Assembly: GCA_030683705.1 (NCBI GenBank)
Contig: JAUXPP010000057.1
Coordinates: 1-64,000 of the forward strand
Reading direction: 5' to 3'
DNA length: 64,000 nt
Origin: Polaromonas sp.
GTDB taxonomy: Bacteria > Pseudomonadota > Gammaproteobacteria > Burkholderiales > Burkholderiaceae_C
A program made the translations under genes and the position numbers. How positions within the stretch are numbered: the first letter of the stretch is position 1; each line of letters opens with the position of its first letter. The notes beneath the pieces are model-generated. The model made no database searches. It worked only from the letters and a program-made list of their open reading frames with translations, and was not told the DNA's origin. Below are positions 9,437 to 17,846 of the stretch, piece after piece.

Positions 9437-9845
9437 CCGGGGGTTGCCCGGCGGCAACTCACTTTTCTTTGTCTCGCCAAAGAAAAGTAAGCAAAAGAAA
9501 GGCGACCCTGCTGTCTGCGTCCCCTCTCCGCTGGCGCTGCGAGGGGAAACCTGCGGTGCTCGGTCCAGCCGGGGTCGAGCTCGAACTCGCCTTCGGCTCA
9601 GACAATCGCTCGCCCTGATCCGTCCGGCCCAGCGCTCCTCGGCGCATACAGAAGGGTGGGGGACAACCAATGCGGGGACAAAAGTCCGGAGCAAGAGAAG
9701 CGCGCAGCGCTTCTCTTGCGGGAATCCCAAGAGGCCGTCATGTGTGCACGCGAGCGCAGCGCACGCGGCCAGGGCGGGGGGTTGGGAGTGGGGAGTTCAG
9801 CCCTGCTGTCAGTCGCAAACTCGAGTGCTGTAGCTTGCCAACAAG
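9437..9845. repeat. ~410-bp multi-hairpin intergenic element, copy A
   Basis: This is the first of two tandem copies that fill the 1.1-kb gap between eda and gloA. It opens with CCGGGGGTTGCCCGGCGGCAA and contains three hairpins: an 11-bp stem (9461-9471/9478-9488), a 6-bp stem with 14-nt loop (9521-9526/9541-9546) and a 13-bp stem (9691-9703/9707-9719). ORFs here run in different frames in the two copies, so I see no real gene. Similar elements are, from memory, common in Comamonadaceae intergenic DNA. Confidence 0.8.
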
Positions 9846-10296
9846 CCGGGGGTTGCCCGGCGGCAAGTAACTTTCTTTTGCTTCGCCAAAAGAAAGTCAC
9901 CAAAGAAAAGGCGACCCTGCTGTCTGCGTCCCTCCTTCGCTGGCGCTGCGGAGGGCAACCTGCGGTGCTCGGTCCAGTCGGGGTCGAGCTCGACTCGCTT
10001 CGCTCAAAATCGCTCGCCCTGATCCGTCTGGACCTCCGCTCCTCGGCGCATACAGAAGGGGTGGGGGAGAAACCAATGCGGGACAAAGGGAACAAAAGTC
10101 CGGAGTGCAGGAAGCGCGCAGAGCTTCCTGCACGGGAATCTCAACAGACCGTCATGTTTGCACGCGAGCGCAGCACACGCGGCCACATGAAGTTCCCCTC
10201 CATCGCCCAGCGGGGCGAGGGAGGGGCTAGGGGAGGGAGTGGAGAGTTCGGTCCTGCTGTCTATTGCATACCCGGGTGCTGTAGCTTGCCTGCAAG
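9846..10296. repeat. ~410-bp multi-hairpin intergenic element, copy B
   Basis: Second copy, offset 409 bp from copy A, with a ~40-bp GC-rich insertion near its end. Its hairpins match copy A in position but with changed stems: 11 bp (9870-9880/9887-9897), 6 bp with 14-nt loop (9930-9935/9950-9955) and 11 bp (10105-10115/10123-10133). The start of a third remnant (CCGGGGCCTGCC) follows at about 10297. The remaining bases up to gloA at 10343 show nothing else. Confidence 0.8.
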
Positions 10297-10342
10297 CCGG
10301 GGCCTGCCCCGTCGGGTGACGTCATGCAAAAGTTTTAATCAA

Positions 10343-10756
10343 TCACCGCAGGCCCGCACCACCCACATCACCCTTGCGCTCAATCAATTCGATCTTGTAC
10401 CCATCCGGATCAGTCACAAACGCAATCACGGTGGTCCCGCCCTTGACCGGGCCGGCTTCACGCGTCACGTTGCCGCCGGCGGCCTTGATCTTTTCACAGG
10501 CCGCATAGGCATCGGGCACGCCCAGCGCGATGTGGCCATACGCCGTACCCATCTCATAACTCTCGGTGCCCCAGTTCCAGGTCAGTTCGATCTCGGCCTG
10601 GCCCGGGTTGCCGCCGTCGTAGCCGACAAAGGCCAGGCTGTATTTGTACTCGGGATTCTCCGAGGTGCGCAGCAGGGTCATGCCCAGCACCTGGGTGTAG
10701 AAGTCGATGGAGCGTTGCAGGTTGCCAACGCGCAGCATGGTGTGCAGCAGTCTCAT
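10343..10756 (-). CDS. gloA: Lactoylglutathione lyase (glyoxalase I)
   Basis: A 137-residue VOC-fold metalloenzyme that converts the methylglyoxal-glutathione hemithioacetal to S-lactoylglutathione. The sequence reads [41 protein letters not shown] and [11 protein letters not shown], which includes the His/Glu metal ligands. The ORF track adds 31 upstream codons without homology, so I start at 10756. The Entner-Doudoroff pathway and triose phosphates nearby are a plausible methylglyoxal source, though the link is only inferred. Confidence 0.95.
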   Translation of the reverse strand: MRLLHTMLRVGNLQRSIDFYTQVLGMTLLRTSENPEYKYSLAFVGYDGGNPGQAEIELTWNWGTESYEMGTAYGHIALGVPDAYAACEKIKAAGGNVTREAGPVKGGTTVIAFVTDPDGYKIELIERKGDVGGAGLR

Positions 10757-10941
10757 GGGGTTCACTTTCTCGACGGAAGGAGCATCTGTGTGTTCATGAT
10801 TGTGCTGCAATTTCCAACACCTGTTGCTTTGTACTGACATGGCGGGCAAGCGACACTTTTGCTGTTTTTGCGGTCGCGATGTCCGGTGCGCAGCGGTTCG
10901 GCCTGCATAATCGACGGCAATAAAAACTGTACGCGTTCTTC

Positions 10942-11691
10942 ATGTCCCTGCCTTCCCAGAACGACCATCCGCAGGACTGGATGGTTCCCACCCGCTTGCT
11001 GGATCTCGATGATCCCAAGCTGAGAATCCAGGCGATGCGCATCACGCAGCTGGCGACCAGCGAGACCCAGAAAGCCATCCTGATTCACGACTTTGTCAAA
11101 GCCATGCCCTTCGGCTGCGTGGCCGGCTTCGACCATGTGACGGCGGCAGGCGTGCTCAAGGCAGGACGCGGTGACTGCCACACCAAGGGCACGCTGTTCG
11201 TGGCCCTGCTGCGTTCCGTCGGTGTGCCGGCAAGGCTTCGTTTCGTGACCCTGCCCAGCGCTTTCCTCAAGGGCATCATCGATGTGTCCAACGGCACCAT
11301 CACCCATGCCATCGGCGAGGTCTACCTGGACGGGCGCTGGCTGCAGACCGACACCTATGTGACCGACTCCCTGCTGGAAACCCGCGCCGTCGAACTGCTT
11401 GCCAGCCAGGACGGCCACGTGGGTTACGGCATCCATGTGCGCGGCAGCCATTTCTGGGACGGCCAGCACTCGGTGTATGCCCAGTACCACCTGTCGGACG
11501 CGACCAGCCTGCCGGTGAATGACTGGGGGGTGGCGCATGACCCCGAACACTTCTACCGCGATGCCGCGCACGAAGACTTGCAGCGCGGCTGGCTCACGCG
11601 CGTCAAGTGGCTGCTGGCGGCTGCGCTGGTGAACCGCCGGGTCGAGCAGATCCGGACCCAGTCCGGTCCGCTGTCGCGCCAGCCGGTTTGA
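10942..11691 (+). CDS. Transglutaminase-like protein (paralogue 1)
   Basis: A 249-residue soluble protein with a transglutaminase-like core. The catalytic Cys is in GRGDCHTKGTLF (near residue 77), the His in THAIGEVYLDG and the Asp in WLQTDTYV. No signal peptide or membrane segment is visible, and the true activity of such bacterial proteins is usually unknown. It shares the core and a C-terminal DP-x2-FY / WL-x-R / NR-x-V-x2-IR pattern with the protein at 61646-62386. It diverges from gloA and precedes a convergent thioesterase. Confidence 0.75.
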   Translation: MSLPSQNDHPQDWMVPTRLLDLDDPKLRIQAMRITQLATSETQKAILIHDFVKAMPFGCVAGFDHVTAAGVLKAGRGDCHTKGTLFVALLRSVGVPARLRFVTLPSAFLKGIIDVSNGTITHAIGEVYLDGRWLQTDTYVTDSLLETRAVELLASQDGHVGYGIHVRGSHFWDGQHSVYAQYHLSDATSLPVNDWGVAHDPEHFYRDAAHEDLQRGWLTRVKWLLAAALVNRRVEQIRTQSGPLSRQPV

Positions 11692-11714
11692 GCCGGGCGC
11701 GCTGCCCCGGTGTT

Positions 11715-12272
11715 TCAGCCGGCCTGGGCAGCGGCCACTTCAAACACCAGGCAGGTGGTCGTCGCGTGTGCGTACAGCTTGCCATCGGGCCCGACAATGC
11801 GTGCCTCGGCCGTCGCCAGTTGCCGGCCGCAATGGATCACCGTGCCGATGGCCCGCAGCGGCCCCGTCTTGTGTGAGGCAGCCCGCACAATGTTGACGCC
11901 CAGCTCGGCCGTGGTGTAGGCCCGGCCCGCCGGCATCAGGGTATGCACGGCGCAGCCCAGCGCCGAATCCAGCAGGGTGGCGTACCAGCCACCATGCACG
12001 GTGCCCAGCGGGTTGTAATGCTTGAGCTGTGGCGTGCCCTGAAACACCGCCTTGCCGGGCGCCACCTCGACCAGCGAAAAGTCCAGCGTGTCGGCAATGT
12101 GTGGAAAGGGCAGCGCGCCGGCCAGCATGGCCTGCATCACTTCCAGCCCGGTCTTGCCAGCCACCATCTCGGGGTGTGCCAGGCCGGGCTTGCCGCCGCC
12201 GGCCAGCATGCGCGCCACGACGGTCTCGCGTTCCTCATTCCACAAAGCCAGTGTTTCTTCAGGGTTCATCAT
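11715..12272 (-). CDS. PaaI-family hotdog thioesterase
   Basis: A 185-residue hotdog-fold acyl-CoA thioesterase-like protein. The conserved active-site segment is NPLGTVHGGWYATLLDSALGCAVH, followed by YTTAELGVNIVR and a GTVIHCGRQLATAEARI strand. These proteins hydrolyse aromatic or other acyl-CoAs, and the substrate here cannot be read. The gene begins MMNP and diverges from marR across a 47-bp gap with a palindromic operator, so the MarR protein may control both directions. Confidence 0.85.
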   Translation of the reverse strand: MMNPEETLALWNEERETVVARMLAGGGKPGLAHPEMVAGKTGLEVMQAMLAGALPFPHIADTLDFSLVEVAPGKAVFQGTPQLKHYNPLGTVHGGWYATLLDSALGCAVHTLMPAGRAYTTAELGVNIVRAASHKTGPLRAIGTVIHCGRQLATAEARIVGPDGKLYAHATTTCLVFEVAAAQAG

Positions 12273-12296
12273 TCAGCTCCTTTGATTGCATATACA

Positions 12297-12313
12297 ACAA
12301 TTGTAGCTACAAT
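12297..12313. promoter_or_regulatory. Palindromic operator between thioesterase and marR
   Basis: ATTGTAGCTACAAT (12300-12313) is a perfect 14-bp palindrome overlapping the perfect ACAATTGT (12297-12304). TACAAT resembles a -10 box with TTGCAT 16 bp upstream, which would put transcription start at or near the marR ATG (12320). Placement and symmetry are typical of a MarR autoregulatory site. Confidence 0.65.
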
Positions 12314-12319
12314 CGAATC

Positions 12320-12805
12320 ATGAACGCTGTCACACCCGCTACATCCAGGCCAAGGCCGCCTGAACTCAGGCCGCAAGGCTGCACCAACCTCAAGCTGCGC
12401 CAGTTGATGCGCCGCGTGGCGCAGCACTACGACGCCGAGGTCGGCAAAACCGGGCTCAAGGGAACGCAGTATTCGCTGCTGTCTTATGTGTTCAAGCTCG
12501 GCCCCTTGCGCCCCGGCGACCTGGCGCGTGCGATGAAGGTCGATGCCTCGACCCTGACCCGCAACCTCAAGCCGCTGGTCGCCGCTGGCTGGCTGACGCT
12601 GGAGGCGGGCAGCGACGGCCGCAGCCGTCTCGTCAGCATCACCGACAGCGGACGTGAAAAACGCAGCGAGGCGCAGCGCCGCTGGCGCGTGGCGCAAGAG
12701 GGCATCAACCAGATCCTGGGTGTCGAGCAGGTGCTGGCCCTGCACGCGTTGATTGATGTATCGCTGGAGCGTTTGTCCCCCTTGCCTGGAGTTGATGATG
12801 AATAA
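12320..12805 (+). CDS. MarR-family transcriptional regulator
   Basis: A 161-residue winged-helix repressor. The recognition region is GPLRPGDLARAMKVDASTLTRNLKPLVAAGWL and the wing is EAGSDGRSRLVSITDSGREK. The longer ORF starting at 12029 runs through the thioesterase gene and is rejected. The ATG at 12320 has no Shine-Dalgarno and sits about 7 nt after a -10-like TACAAT, so the mRNA may be leaderless. It leads an overlapping operon with an MFS and a MATE exporter, which suggests drug- or metabolite-responsive efflux. Confidence 0.9.
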   Translation: MNAVTPATSRPRPPELRPQGCTNLKLRQLMRRVAQHYDAEVGKTGLKGTQYSLLSYVFKLGPLRPGDLARAMKVDASTLTRNLKPLVAAGWLTLEAGSDGRSRLVSITDSGREKRSEAQRRWRVAQEGINQILGVEQVLALHALIDVSLERLSPLPGVDDE

Positions 12806-14045
12806 CGCAAAGACCGCGGCAGCGCCTGCTGCCAACAACAACAAGCTGCTGTGGCTGGTGCTTCTGGCTGCGGCTGGCACCTTTGCCCTGACCATGGGCG
12901 TGCGCCAGACCATGGGCCTGTTCCTGTCGGCGCTCAACACTTCCACCGCGCTGGGCATAGGCAGCATCAGCCTGGCGTTTGCCTTTGGCCAGCTCTGGTG
13001 GGGGCTGACCCAGCCCTTTGCCGGGGCTGTGGCCGACCGCATAGGCACCGGCCGCGTGATTTTTCTCGGTGTGCTGCTGGTGGCCATCGGCACCATCATC
13101 ACGCCGCTGATGACCAGCACGGCCGGGCTGATTTTTGCCATAGGGGTGTTGGCAGCGGGCGGCGCCGGCATGGCCGGCCCGTCGGTGCTGATGGCGGCGA
13201 CCGCGCGGCTGGTGCCGCTGGAAAAGCGCGGCTTTGCCAGTGGCATCGTTAATGCCGGCGGCTCTTTCGGCCAGTTCGCGATGGCGCCGATTGCGATTGG
13301 CCTGACCGCCGCCGTGGGCTGGGCCAGCGCCATGCAGTGGCTGGGTGTGATGCTGTTGCTGGCGCTGCCTGCGGTGCTGGTGCTCAAGGGAAATTCCAAA
13401 GCGATCGCTGCGCAGGCAGCCGCCGCGTCCGGCAAAAAAGCCCTGAGTGCACGCGAAGCCATCAGCCAGGCGCTGGCCACACCGAGTTACCGTTATCTCA
13501 GCCTGGGTTTTCTGGTTTGCGGCTTTCATGTGGCCTTTCTCGCGACCCACTTGCCGGGCGTGGTGGCCGCCTGCGGCCTGCCGCCCGAGATCGGCGGCTG
13601 GTCGCTGGCCATGATTGGCCTGTTCAACATTGTCGGCAGCCTGGCGATGGGCTGGGCCGTGGGCCGCTGGCGCATGAAGTCGCTGCTGGCGCTGCTGTAT
13701 GCGACGCGTGGTCTGGCGGTGCTGGTTTTCCTGTTCGCGCCGAAAACACCGGCCGTGATGCTGATCTTCGCGGCGGTGATGGGTGTCACCTTTTTGTCGA
13801 CCGTGCCGCCTACCGCCGGCCTGGTTGCCAAGATGTTCGGTACGGCCAACATGGCCATGCTGTTCGGCATCGTGATGCTGGCGCACCAGATCGGCGGTTT
13901 CTTCGGTGCTTATCTTGGCGGTTATGTGTTCGAAGCCACGGGTAGTTACGACTGGGTCTGGTACATCGACATCGTGCTGGCCGTGGGCGCGGCGCTGGTG
14001 AACCTGCCGATTCGCGAGGCGCGCATTGTGCGCGTCGCGGCATGA
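12798..14045 (+). CDS. Major facilitator superfamily transporter
   Basis: A 415-residue membrane protein with about 12 hydrophobic helices. The MFS loop motif appears as AGAVADRIGTGRVI after helix 2, and a second half follows the central basic loop near residue 210. It begins inside the end of marR. The ATG at 12798 is 6 nt after GGAG, and the ATG at 12795 is less well spaced. It overlaps the MATE gene by 4 nt. Substrate unknown. The family resembles oxalate/formate-type and other small-molecule MFS carriers. Confidence 0.88.
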   Translation: MNNAKTAAAPAANNNKLLWLVLLAAAGTFALTMGVRQTMGLFLSALNTSTALGIGSISLAFAFGQLWWGLTQPFAGAVADRIGTGRVIFLGVLLVAIGTIITPLMTSTAGLIFAIGVLAAGGAGMAGPSVLMAATARLVPLEKRGFASGIVNAGGSFGQFAMAPIAIGLTAAVGWASAMQWLGVMLLLALPAVLVLKGNSKAIAAQAAAASGKKALSAREAISQALATPSYRYLSLGFLVCGFHVAFLATHLPGVVAACGLPPEIGGWSLAMIGLFNIVGSLAMGWAVGRWRMKSLLALLYATRGLAVLVFLFAPKTPAVMLIFAAVMGVTFLSTVPPTAGLVAKMFGTANMAMLFGIVMLAHQIGGFFGAYLGGYVFEATGSYDWVWYIDIVLAVGAALVNLPIREARIVRVAA

Positions 14046-15451
14046 CAAGCAGTGAGGTGGACCCTCGTACCCGTCTTCTTCTGGAAGCGCCGATTGCGCC
14101 TACGCTGCTGCGCCTGGCGGCCCCCAATGTGCTGGTGATGCTGGCGCAGGCCGGCGTGGGGCTGATCGAAACCTATTTTGTCGGCAAGCTGGGCACCGAC
14201 GCACTGGCCGGCATGGCACTGGTGTTTCCGGTGGTGATGCTGATGCAGATGACCTCTGCCGGTGCCATGGGCGGCGGCATCGCGTCCGCGATTGCGCGTG
14301 CGCTCGGGGCACGCCGAAAGGGCGATGCCGATGCCCTGGTGCTACATGCGCTGGTCATCGCTGCCGTGTTTGCGCTGGTCTTCACCGTGGCGGTCCTGGT
14401 CGGCGGGCGCTGGCTGTACACCCGCATGGGCGGCACCGGCGGCGCGCTGGAGGCGGCCATGGTGTATTCCAACTGGGTGTTTGCCGGCGCCGTGCTGGTC
14501 TGGGTGTTCAACACGCTGTCGGCCGTGATCCGCGGCACCGGCAACATGGCGGTACCGGCCAATGTCACGGTGCTGGGTGCGCTGGCGCTGCTGCCCTTGT
14601 CGCCCTTGCTGATCTTCGGCTGGGGCCCCTTGCCGGGGCTGGGCATCGCCGGCGGAGCCATCGCGCTGCTGGCCTTTTACCTGGTCGGCAGCCTGGTGCT
14701 GGCGGCCTACCTGTGGTCGCCGAAAAGCCTGCTGCGTCCCTCGTTCACGCACATCCGTTTTCGCTGGGCACTGTTCAAGGACATCCTGCGTGTCGGTCTG
14801 GTGGGTACCGTGTCCACCGTCGCCACCAACCTGGCCATCGTCATCACCACCGCGCTGGTCGGTGGTTTTGGCACGGCGGCGATTGCCGGGTATGGCACGG
14901 CCTCGCGGCTGGAGTATTTGCTGGTGCCGCTGGTGTTTGGTTTCGGCGCACCGCTGGTGGCCATGGTCGGCACCTGCATGGGTGCGGGCCAGCGCGAGCG
15001 CGCCTTGCGCGCCACCTGGATAGGCGCGGCCATGGCGTTTGCGATGACCGAAGCGATTGGCTTGTGGGCGGCTTTTTTTCCGCGCGCCTGGCTGTCACTG
15101 TTCAACAGCGACCCGGCCATGATCGAAGCGGGCAGCCTGTACTTGCGCGCCGTCGGGCCGGTCTACGGTTTCTTCGGTCTGGGACTGGTGCTCTACTTCG
15201 CGTCGCAAGGGGCAGGGCGCCTGCTCTGGCCGGTGATCGGCAACATCGCGCGCCTGGCCGTGGCCGTCACCGGCGGCTGGCTGGCCCTGCGCTGGAGCGG
15301 TGGACTCAGCGGTGTGTTCATCGCGCAAGGTGTGGCGCTGGTGATTTACGGCCTGGTCAATGCCTGGGCGATTGCCGGCGGTGCCTGGTTCGGTAGCGTG
15401 GGCTGGCCGCGCAGCATGGCGGGGCTGCTCAGGCGCTTGCCGCAGGCCTGA
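14042..15451 (+). CDS. MATE-family efflux transporter
   Basis: A 469-residue multidrug and toxic compound extrusion protein with about 12 transmembrane segments. The N-terminus (LLLEAPIAPTLLRLAAPNVLVMLAQA) and the repeated half beginning near residue 235 (LFKDILRVGLVGTVSTV) are typical. It is the last gene of the marR-MFS-MATE run and starts on an ATGA overlap. Two unrelated exporters under one MarR repressor suggest combined defence against a toxic compound, but none can be named. Confidence 0.9.
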   Translation: MTSSEVDPRTRLLLEAPIAPTLLRLAAPNVLVMLAQAGVGLIETYFVGKLGTDALAGMALVFPVVMLMQMTSAGAMGGGIASAIARALGARRKGDADALVLHALVIAAVFALVFTVAVLVGGRWLYTRMGGTGGALEAAMVYSNWVFAGAVLVWVFNTLSAVIRGTGNMAVPANVTVLGALALLPLSPLLIFGWGPLPGLGIAGGAIALLAFYLVGSLVLAAYLWSPKSLLRPSFTHIRFRWALFKDILRVGLVGTVSTVATNLAIVITTALVGGFGTAAIAGYGTASRLEYLLVPLVFGFGAPLVAMVGTCMGAGQRERALRATWIGAAMAFAMTEAIGLWAAFFPRAWLSLFNSDPAMIEAGSLYLRAVGPVYGFFGLGLVLYFASQGAGRLLWPVIGNIARLAVAVTGGWLALRWSGGLSGVFIAQGVALVIYGLVNAWAIAGGAWFGSVGWPRSMAGLLRRLPQA

Positions 15452-15473
15452 GTTTCACAGGTGAAATAGGCCT
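15444..15473. terminator. Hairpin at the end of the MATE gene
   Basis: AGGCCT and AGGCCT flank an inner TTTCAC-AG-GTGAAA stem, forming a long hairpin that overlaps the MATE stop codon. No T-tract follows, so it may be a processing or retroregulatory hairpin instead of an intrinsic terminator. Confidence 0.4.
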
Positions 15474-15500
15474 TCAGCCCTTACCTTACGGGCGCAAGCA

Positions 15501-15517
15501 GCTATGCATTTAATAGC
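15501..15517. repeat. 17-bp dispersed palindrome, copy 3
   Basis: GCTATGCATTTAATAGC between the MATE gene and sorB is preceded by GCGCAAGCA, the flank shared with several other copies. Confidence 0.75.
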
Positions 15518-15550
15518 ATTTCTCGCGGCCGAAAGCGTCTGACCTCCCGT

Positions 15551-15916
15551 TTACTTCTGCCCGCCGCTGGCCCTGGAAACATAGCGCGCCAGCGCGGCAA
15601 TCTGGTCTTCAGACAGGCTTGCCTTGTACGACGGCATGTTGCCCAAGCCGTCGCGCAGAGCCCTGGCCACGCGGTTGGCGTCCGGCTTGATCTCATCGAG
15701 CACCGGGCCCACCGCGCCTTCGGCACCCGCGTCTTTGAGCGTGTGGCAGACAGCGCATGCTGGCACGGCGGTGGTGAACAGCTTCTTGCCCAAGAGCATC
15801 TGGGCTGCGTCGTCGGCTGCGTGGGAGGGGAGGGCAAGCAGCGCGCTGACCAGCAGAAGCGCCATCGGCGCGACCGAGCTAAAGCGCAAGCGCTGACGGG
15901 AAAAGTGGAGGTTCAT
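15551..15916 (-). CDS. sorB: SorB-like monohaem cytochrome c subunit
   Basis: A 121-residue periplasmic cytochrome c. A signal peptide (residues 1-33, ending SHAAD) is followed by the haem motif CAVCH at 54-58 and the methionine ligand region GNMPSYKA. It lies 49 nt downstream of sorA on the same strand, the arrangement of the heterodimeric sulfite:cytochrome c oxidoreductase, in which SorB takes electrons from the Mo site and passes them to the respiratory chain. The longer ORF upstream has no homology. Confidence 0.88.
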   Translation of the reverse strand: MNLHFSRQRLRFSSVAPMALLLVSALLALPSHAADDAAQMLLGKKLFTTAVPACAVCHTLKDAGAEGAVGPVLDEIKPDANRVARALRDGLGNMPSYKASLSEDQIAALARYVSRASGGQK

Positions 15917-15965
15917 GGGCGTGTGGAAGTGTAAAAAAGGTATGGGTGCACTCTGCTGTTCGGTG

Positions 15966-17174
15966 TCACGCGACGCTGACCTTGACCGCGTGGTCGGCCC
16001 AGCTAGTGTTGTTGTAGCCGCTCTGGTTTTCCCCCCGGTTTTCAGGTTGCACATTGCCGGCTGTGTCGGTCGCCCGGCTGGCCAGGACATGGTTGCCGGC
16101 AGGTAGCCGGGCCTGCAACACGAACTGGCGCCAGGCGTACTTGCCGAGGTCGGGTCCGACAAAGCGGGCGGCCTGCCAGGTCTTGCCACCGTCGAGTGAA
16201 ACCTCCACGCTCTTGACCGCATTCAGACCGCCAAAAGCCACGCCGTGGATCTGCGCCATGCCGGCCTTGAGTGCGCCGCTGTCCGGACTGGGCGAGTTGA
16301 TCCAGGATTTGACGGTCATCTCCTGCACCGACGGCTGGCTCGGGTCGCCCTTGCCGCCGGGAGGCGTCACGCGGTAGCCGTGCGACATGATATTTGCGTC
16401 GCTTTCCTGCGCGGTAAAGGCGAGCTGCTTGATGTACTTGATGTTGTTGACGCCGGTGTAGCCCGGCACGATCAGGCGCAACGGCCCGCCGTGGGCCAGC
16501 GAGATCGGCGCGCCATTCATCTCCCACGCCAACAGGGCGTCGGCCATCGCCGCAGCGGGAACCGAACGCTCGACAATGATGGTTCTCGGGTCTATGCCGT
16601 CGGGCAACTTCTCGCCGCCCGTACCCGTCATGTAGCGCATGCCCGCCGTGACGCCACCCAGGGCCTCGGCCACGGCGCGCACCGGCACCCCGCTCCAGAC
16701 CACGCAGCCGGCGGCGCCCACCGTCCACGGCGTGCCGCTGGGCTTGCTCGGAAAGAAGCCGCGGCCGTTGCCGGAACACTGCAGCACCATCGCCACGGTG
16801 TCGATGCCCATGGATTTGAGCTCGCGCACGCTGAGCTTGCGCGGGTTCTTCACGCCTTCCACAGTGACCTCCCAGGCGTCCCGGTCGGCAACGATGGAAG
16901 CATCGGGTGCGGGCAGGTTGTTTCGGATGTACAACTGCTCGGCCGGAGTGATCACGCTGGTGCCGAAAGCGCCACGTTTGGTTTCGATGGTGGTGCTGCT
17001 GTGAACGATGACGCTGGCCGGGTCTTTCCAGCTCACATAAGGCGGCAAGGGTTTTGCCGGCGCAGCCTGCGCGATGGCGCCGCGCGTCCAGGTGGCCAGT
17101 CCGGCAGCGGCGAGCGCGCCGGCACTACGGGTCAGGAGGTGGCGGCGCGGCAATGAGGTGGGTGCATCAATCAT
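15966..17174 (-). CDS. sorA: SorA-like sulfite dehydrogenase, molybdopterin subunit
   Basis: A 402-residue periplasmic enzyme of the sulfite oxidase family. It has a Tat signal (PRRHLLTRSAGAL) and the Mo-coordinating cysteine at about 133 in VLQCSGNGRGFF. Substrate-binding segments include GPLRLIVPGYTGVNNIKYIK, and the C-terminal Mo-co dimerisation domain holds VEVSLDGGKTWQAA. It oxidises sulfite to sulfate and pairs with the cytochrome SorB. An ECF sigma/anti-sigma pair lies just upstream in the same direction, which suggests stress control. Confidence 0.9.
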   Translation of the reverse strand: MIDAPTSLPRRHLLTRSAGALAAAGLATWTRGAIAQAAPAKPLPPYVSWKDPASVIVHSSTTIETKRGAFGTSVITPAEQLYIRNNLPAPDASIVADRDAWEVTVEGVKNPRKLSVRELKSMGIDTVAMVLQCSGNGRGFFPSKPSGTPWTVGAAGCVVWSGVPVRAVAEALGGVTAGMRYMTGTGGEKLPDGIDPRTIIVERSVPAAAMADALLAWEMNGAPISLAHGGPLRLIVPGYTGVNNIKYIKQLAFTAQESDANIMSHGYRVTPPGGKGDPSQPSVQEMTVKSWINSPSPDSGALKAGMAQIHGVAFGGLNAVKSVEVSLDGGKTWQAARFVGPDLGKYAWRQFVLQARLPAGNHVLASRATDTAGNVQPENRGENQSGYNNTSWADHAVKVSVA

Positions 17175-17251
17175 GTCTGTCTCCGGGGTGCTTGGTTGAA
17201 GGGGGATCGAAATCGGGTGGGGTTACGGGACTGGAAAAAATTCGAGAGATG

Positions 17252-17845
17252 TCAGGCGGCGGGCTTGCCAAAGGTGGCTTGCGCCACAGCCAGCGCTTTT
17301 TTCTTTTGCGCCACCATCACCAGCGGCTTGCCCTCGCGCGAGCGCAGCACCTGCCAATACACATTTCCCCACCAGCCGGCATCGTCTTGCAGCGCCACGG
17401 GCTGGTCGAACGCAAAGACAGTCACCATGCCGCCTTTTTCAAAAAAAGTGGTCAGGTGGTAGACCAGGTGGCCTTCGATGTCGCAGGGCCGCATGAGCTG
17501 CGGGTAGCCGGGGATAGCCTGCTTGCCGTCCTGGTTCTTCCCCAGGCCCAGATGCTCCAGAATTTTTCGGCCTTCCATGAAGTTACCGCGCAGTGTGCGC
17601 TCGTAGTACTCGTGTTCAATGGCGCCGCGCACCAGCTCTGGCGGGCGCATGGCAAACACCGCGCCAGCGCCGCTGCCTGTGAACAGCAACGCAGCCAGCC
17701 CGCGCTGGAAGCCGCGCCGCGAAAGCAGAGGTGCGCTTTTCCTGAAGAGATGCGCAGGCGGCTGACCGGGGTCGAAGGCCAGCGCCAGCTCGGCGCGCGC
17801 CCGCAGGTCGAAAGCCTCGTCTTGGAACTCAGGAAAATCTTTCAT
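17252..17845 (-). CDS. Putative membrane anti-sigma factor (DUF3379-like) paired with ECF sigma 1
   Basis: A 197-residue protein. An N-terminal acidic region (MKDFPEFQDEAFDLRARAELALAFDPGQ) precedes one hydrophobic segment (RGFQRGLAALLFTGSGAGAVFA, residues 44-65) and a C-terminal domain with CDIEGHLVYHLTTFF and a terminal AQKKKALAVAQ. It follows the sigma gene with a 1-nt gap. This layout matches anti-sigma factors that sequester an ECF sigma at the membrane. The C-terminal domain resembles that of the second anti-sigma at 20115-20966. The DUF number is from memory. Confidence 0.65.
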   Translation of the reverse strand: MKDFPEFQDEAFDLRARAELALAFDPGQPPAHLFRKSAPLLSRRGFQRGLAALLFTGSGAGAVFAMRPPELVRGAIEHEYYERTLRGNFMEGRKILEHLGLGKNQDGKQAIPGYPQLMRPCDIEGHLVYHLTTFFEKGGMVTVFAFDQPVALQDDAGWWGNVYWQVLRSREGKPLVMVAQKKKALAVAQATFGKPAA

Positions 17846-17846
17846 C

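Noticed and set aside
9656-10837. 393-residue ORF across the repeat region into gloA.
   Set aside because: It runs through both hairpin elements and antisense to gloA, and the equivalent frame in the other copy is different, so it is a chance ORF.
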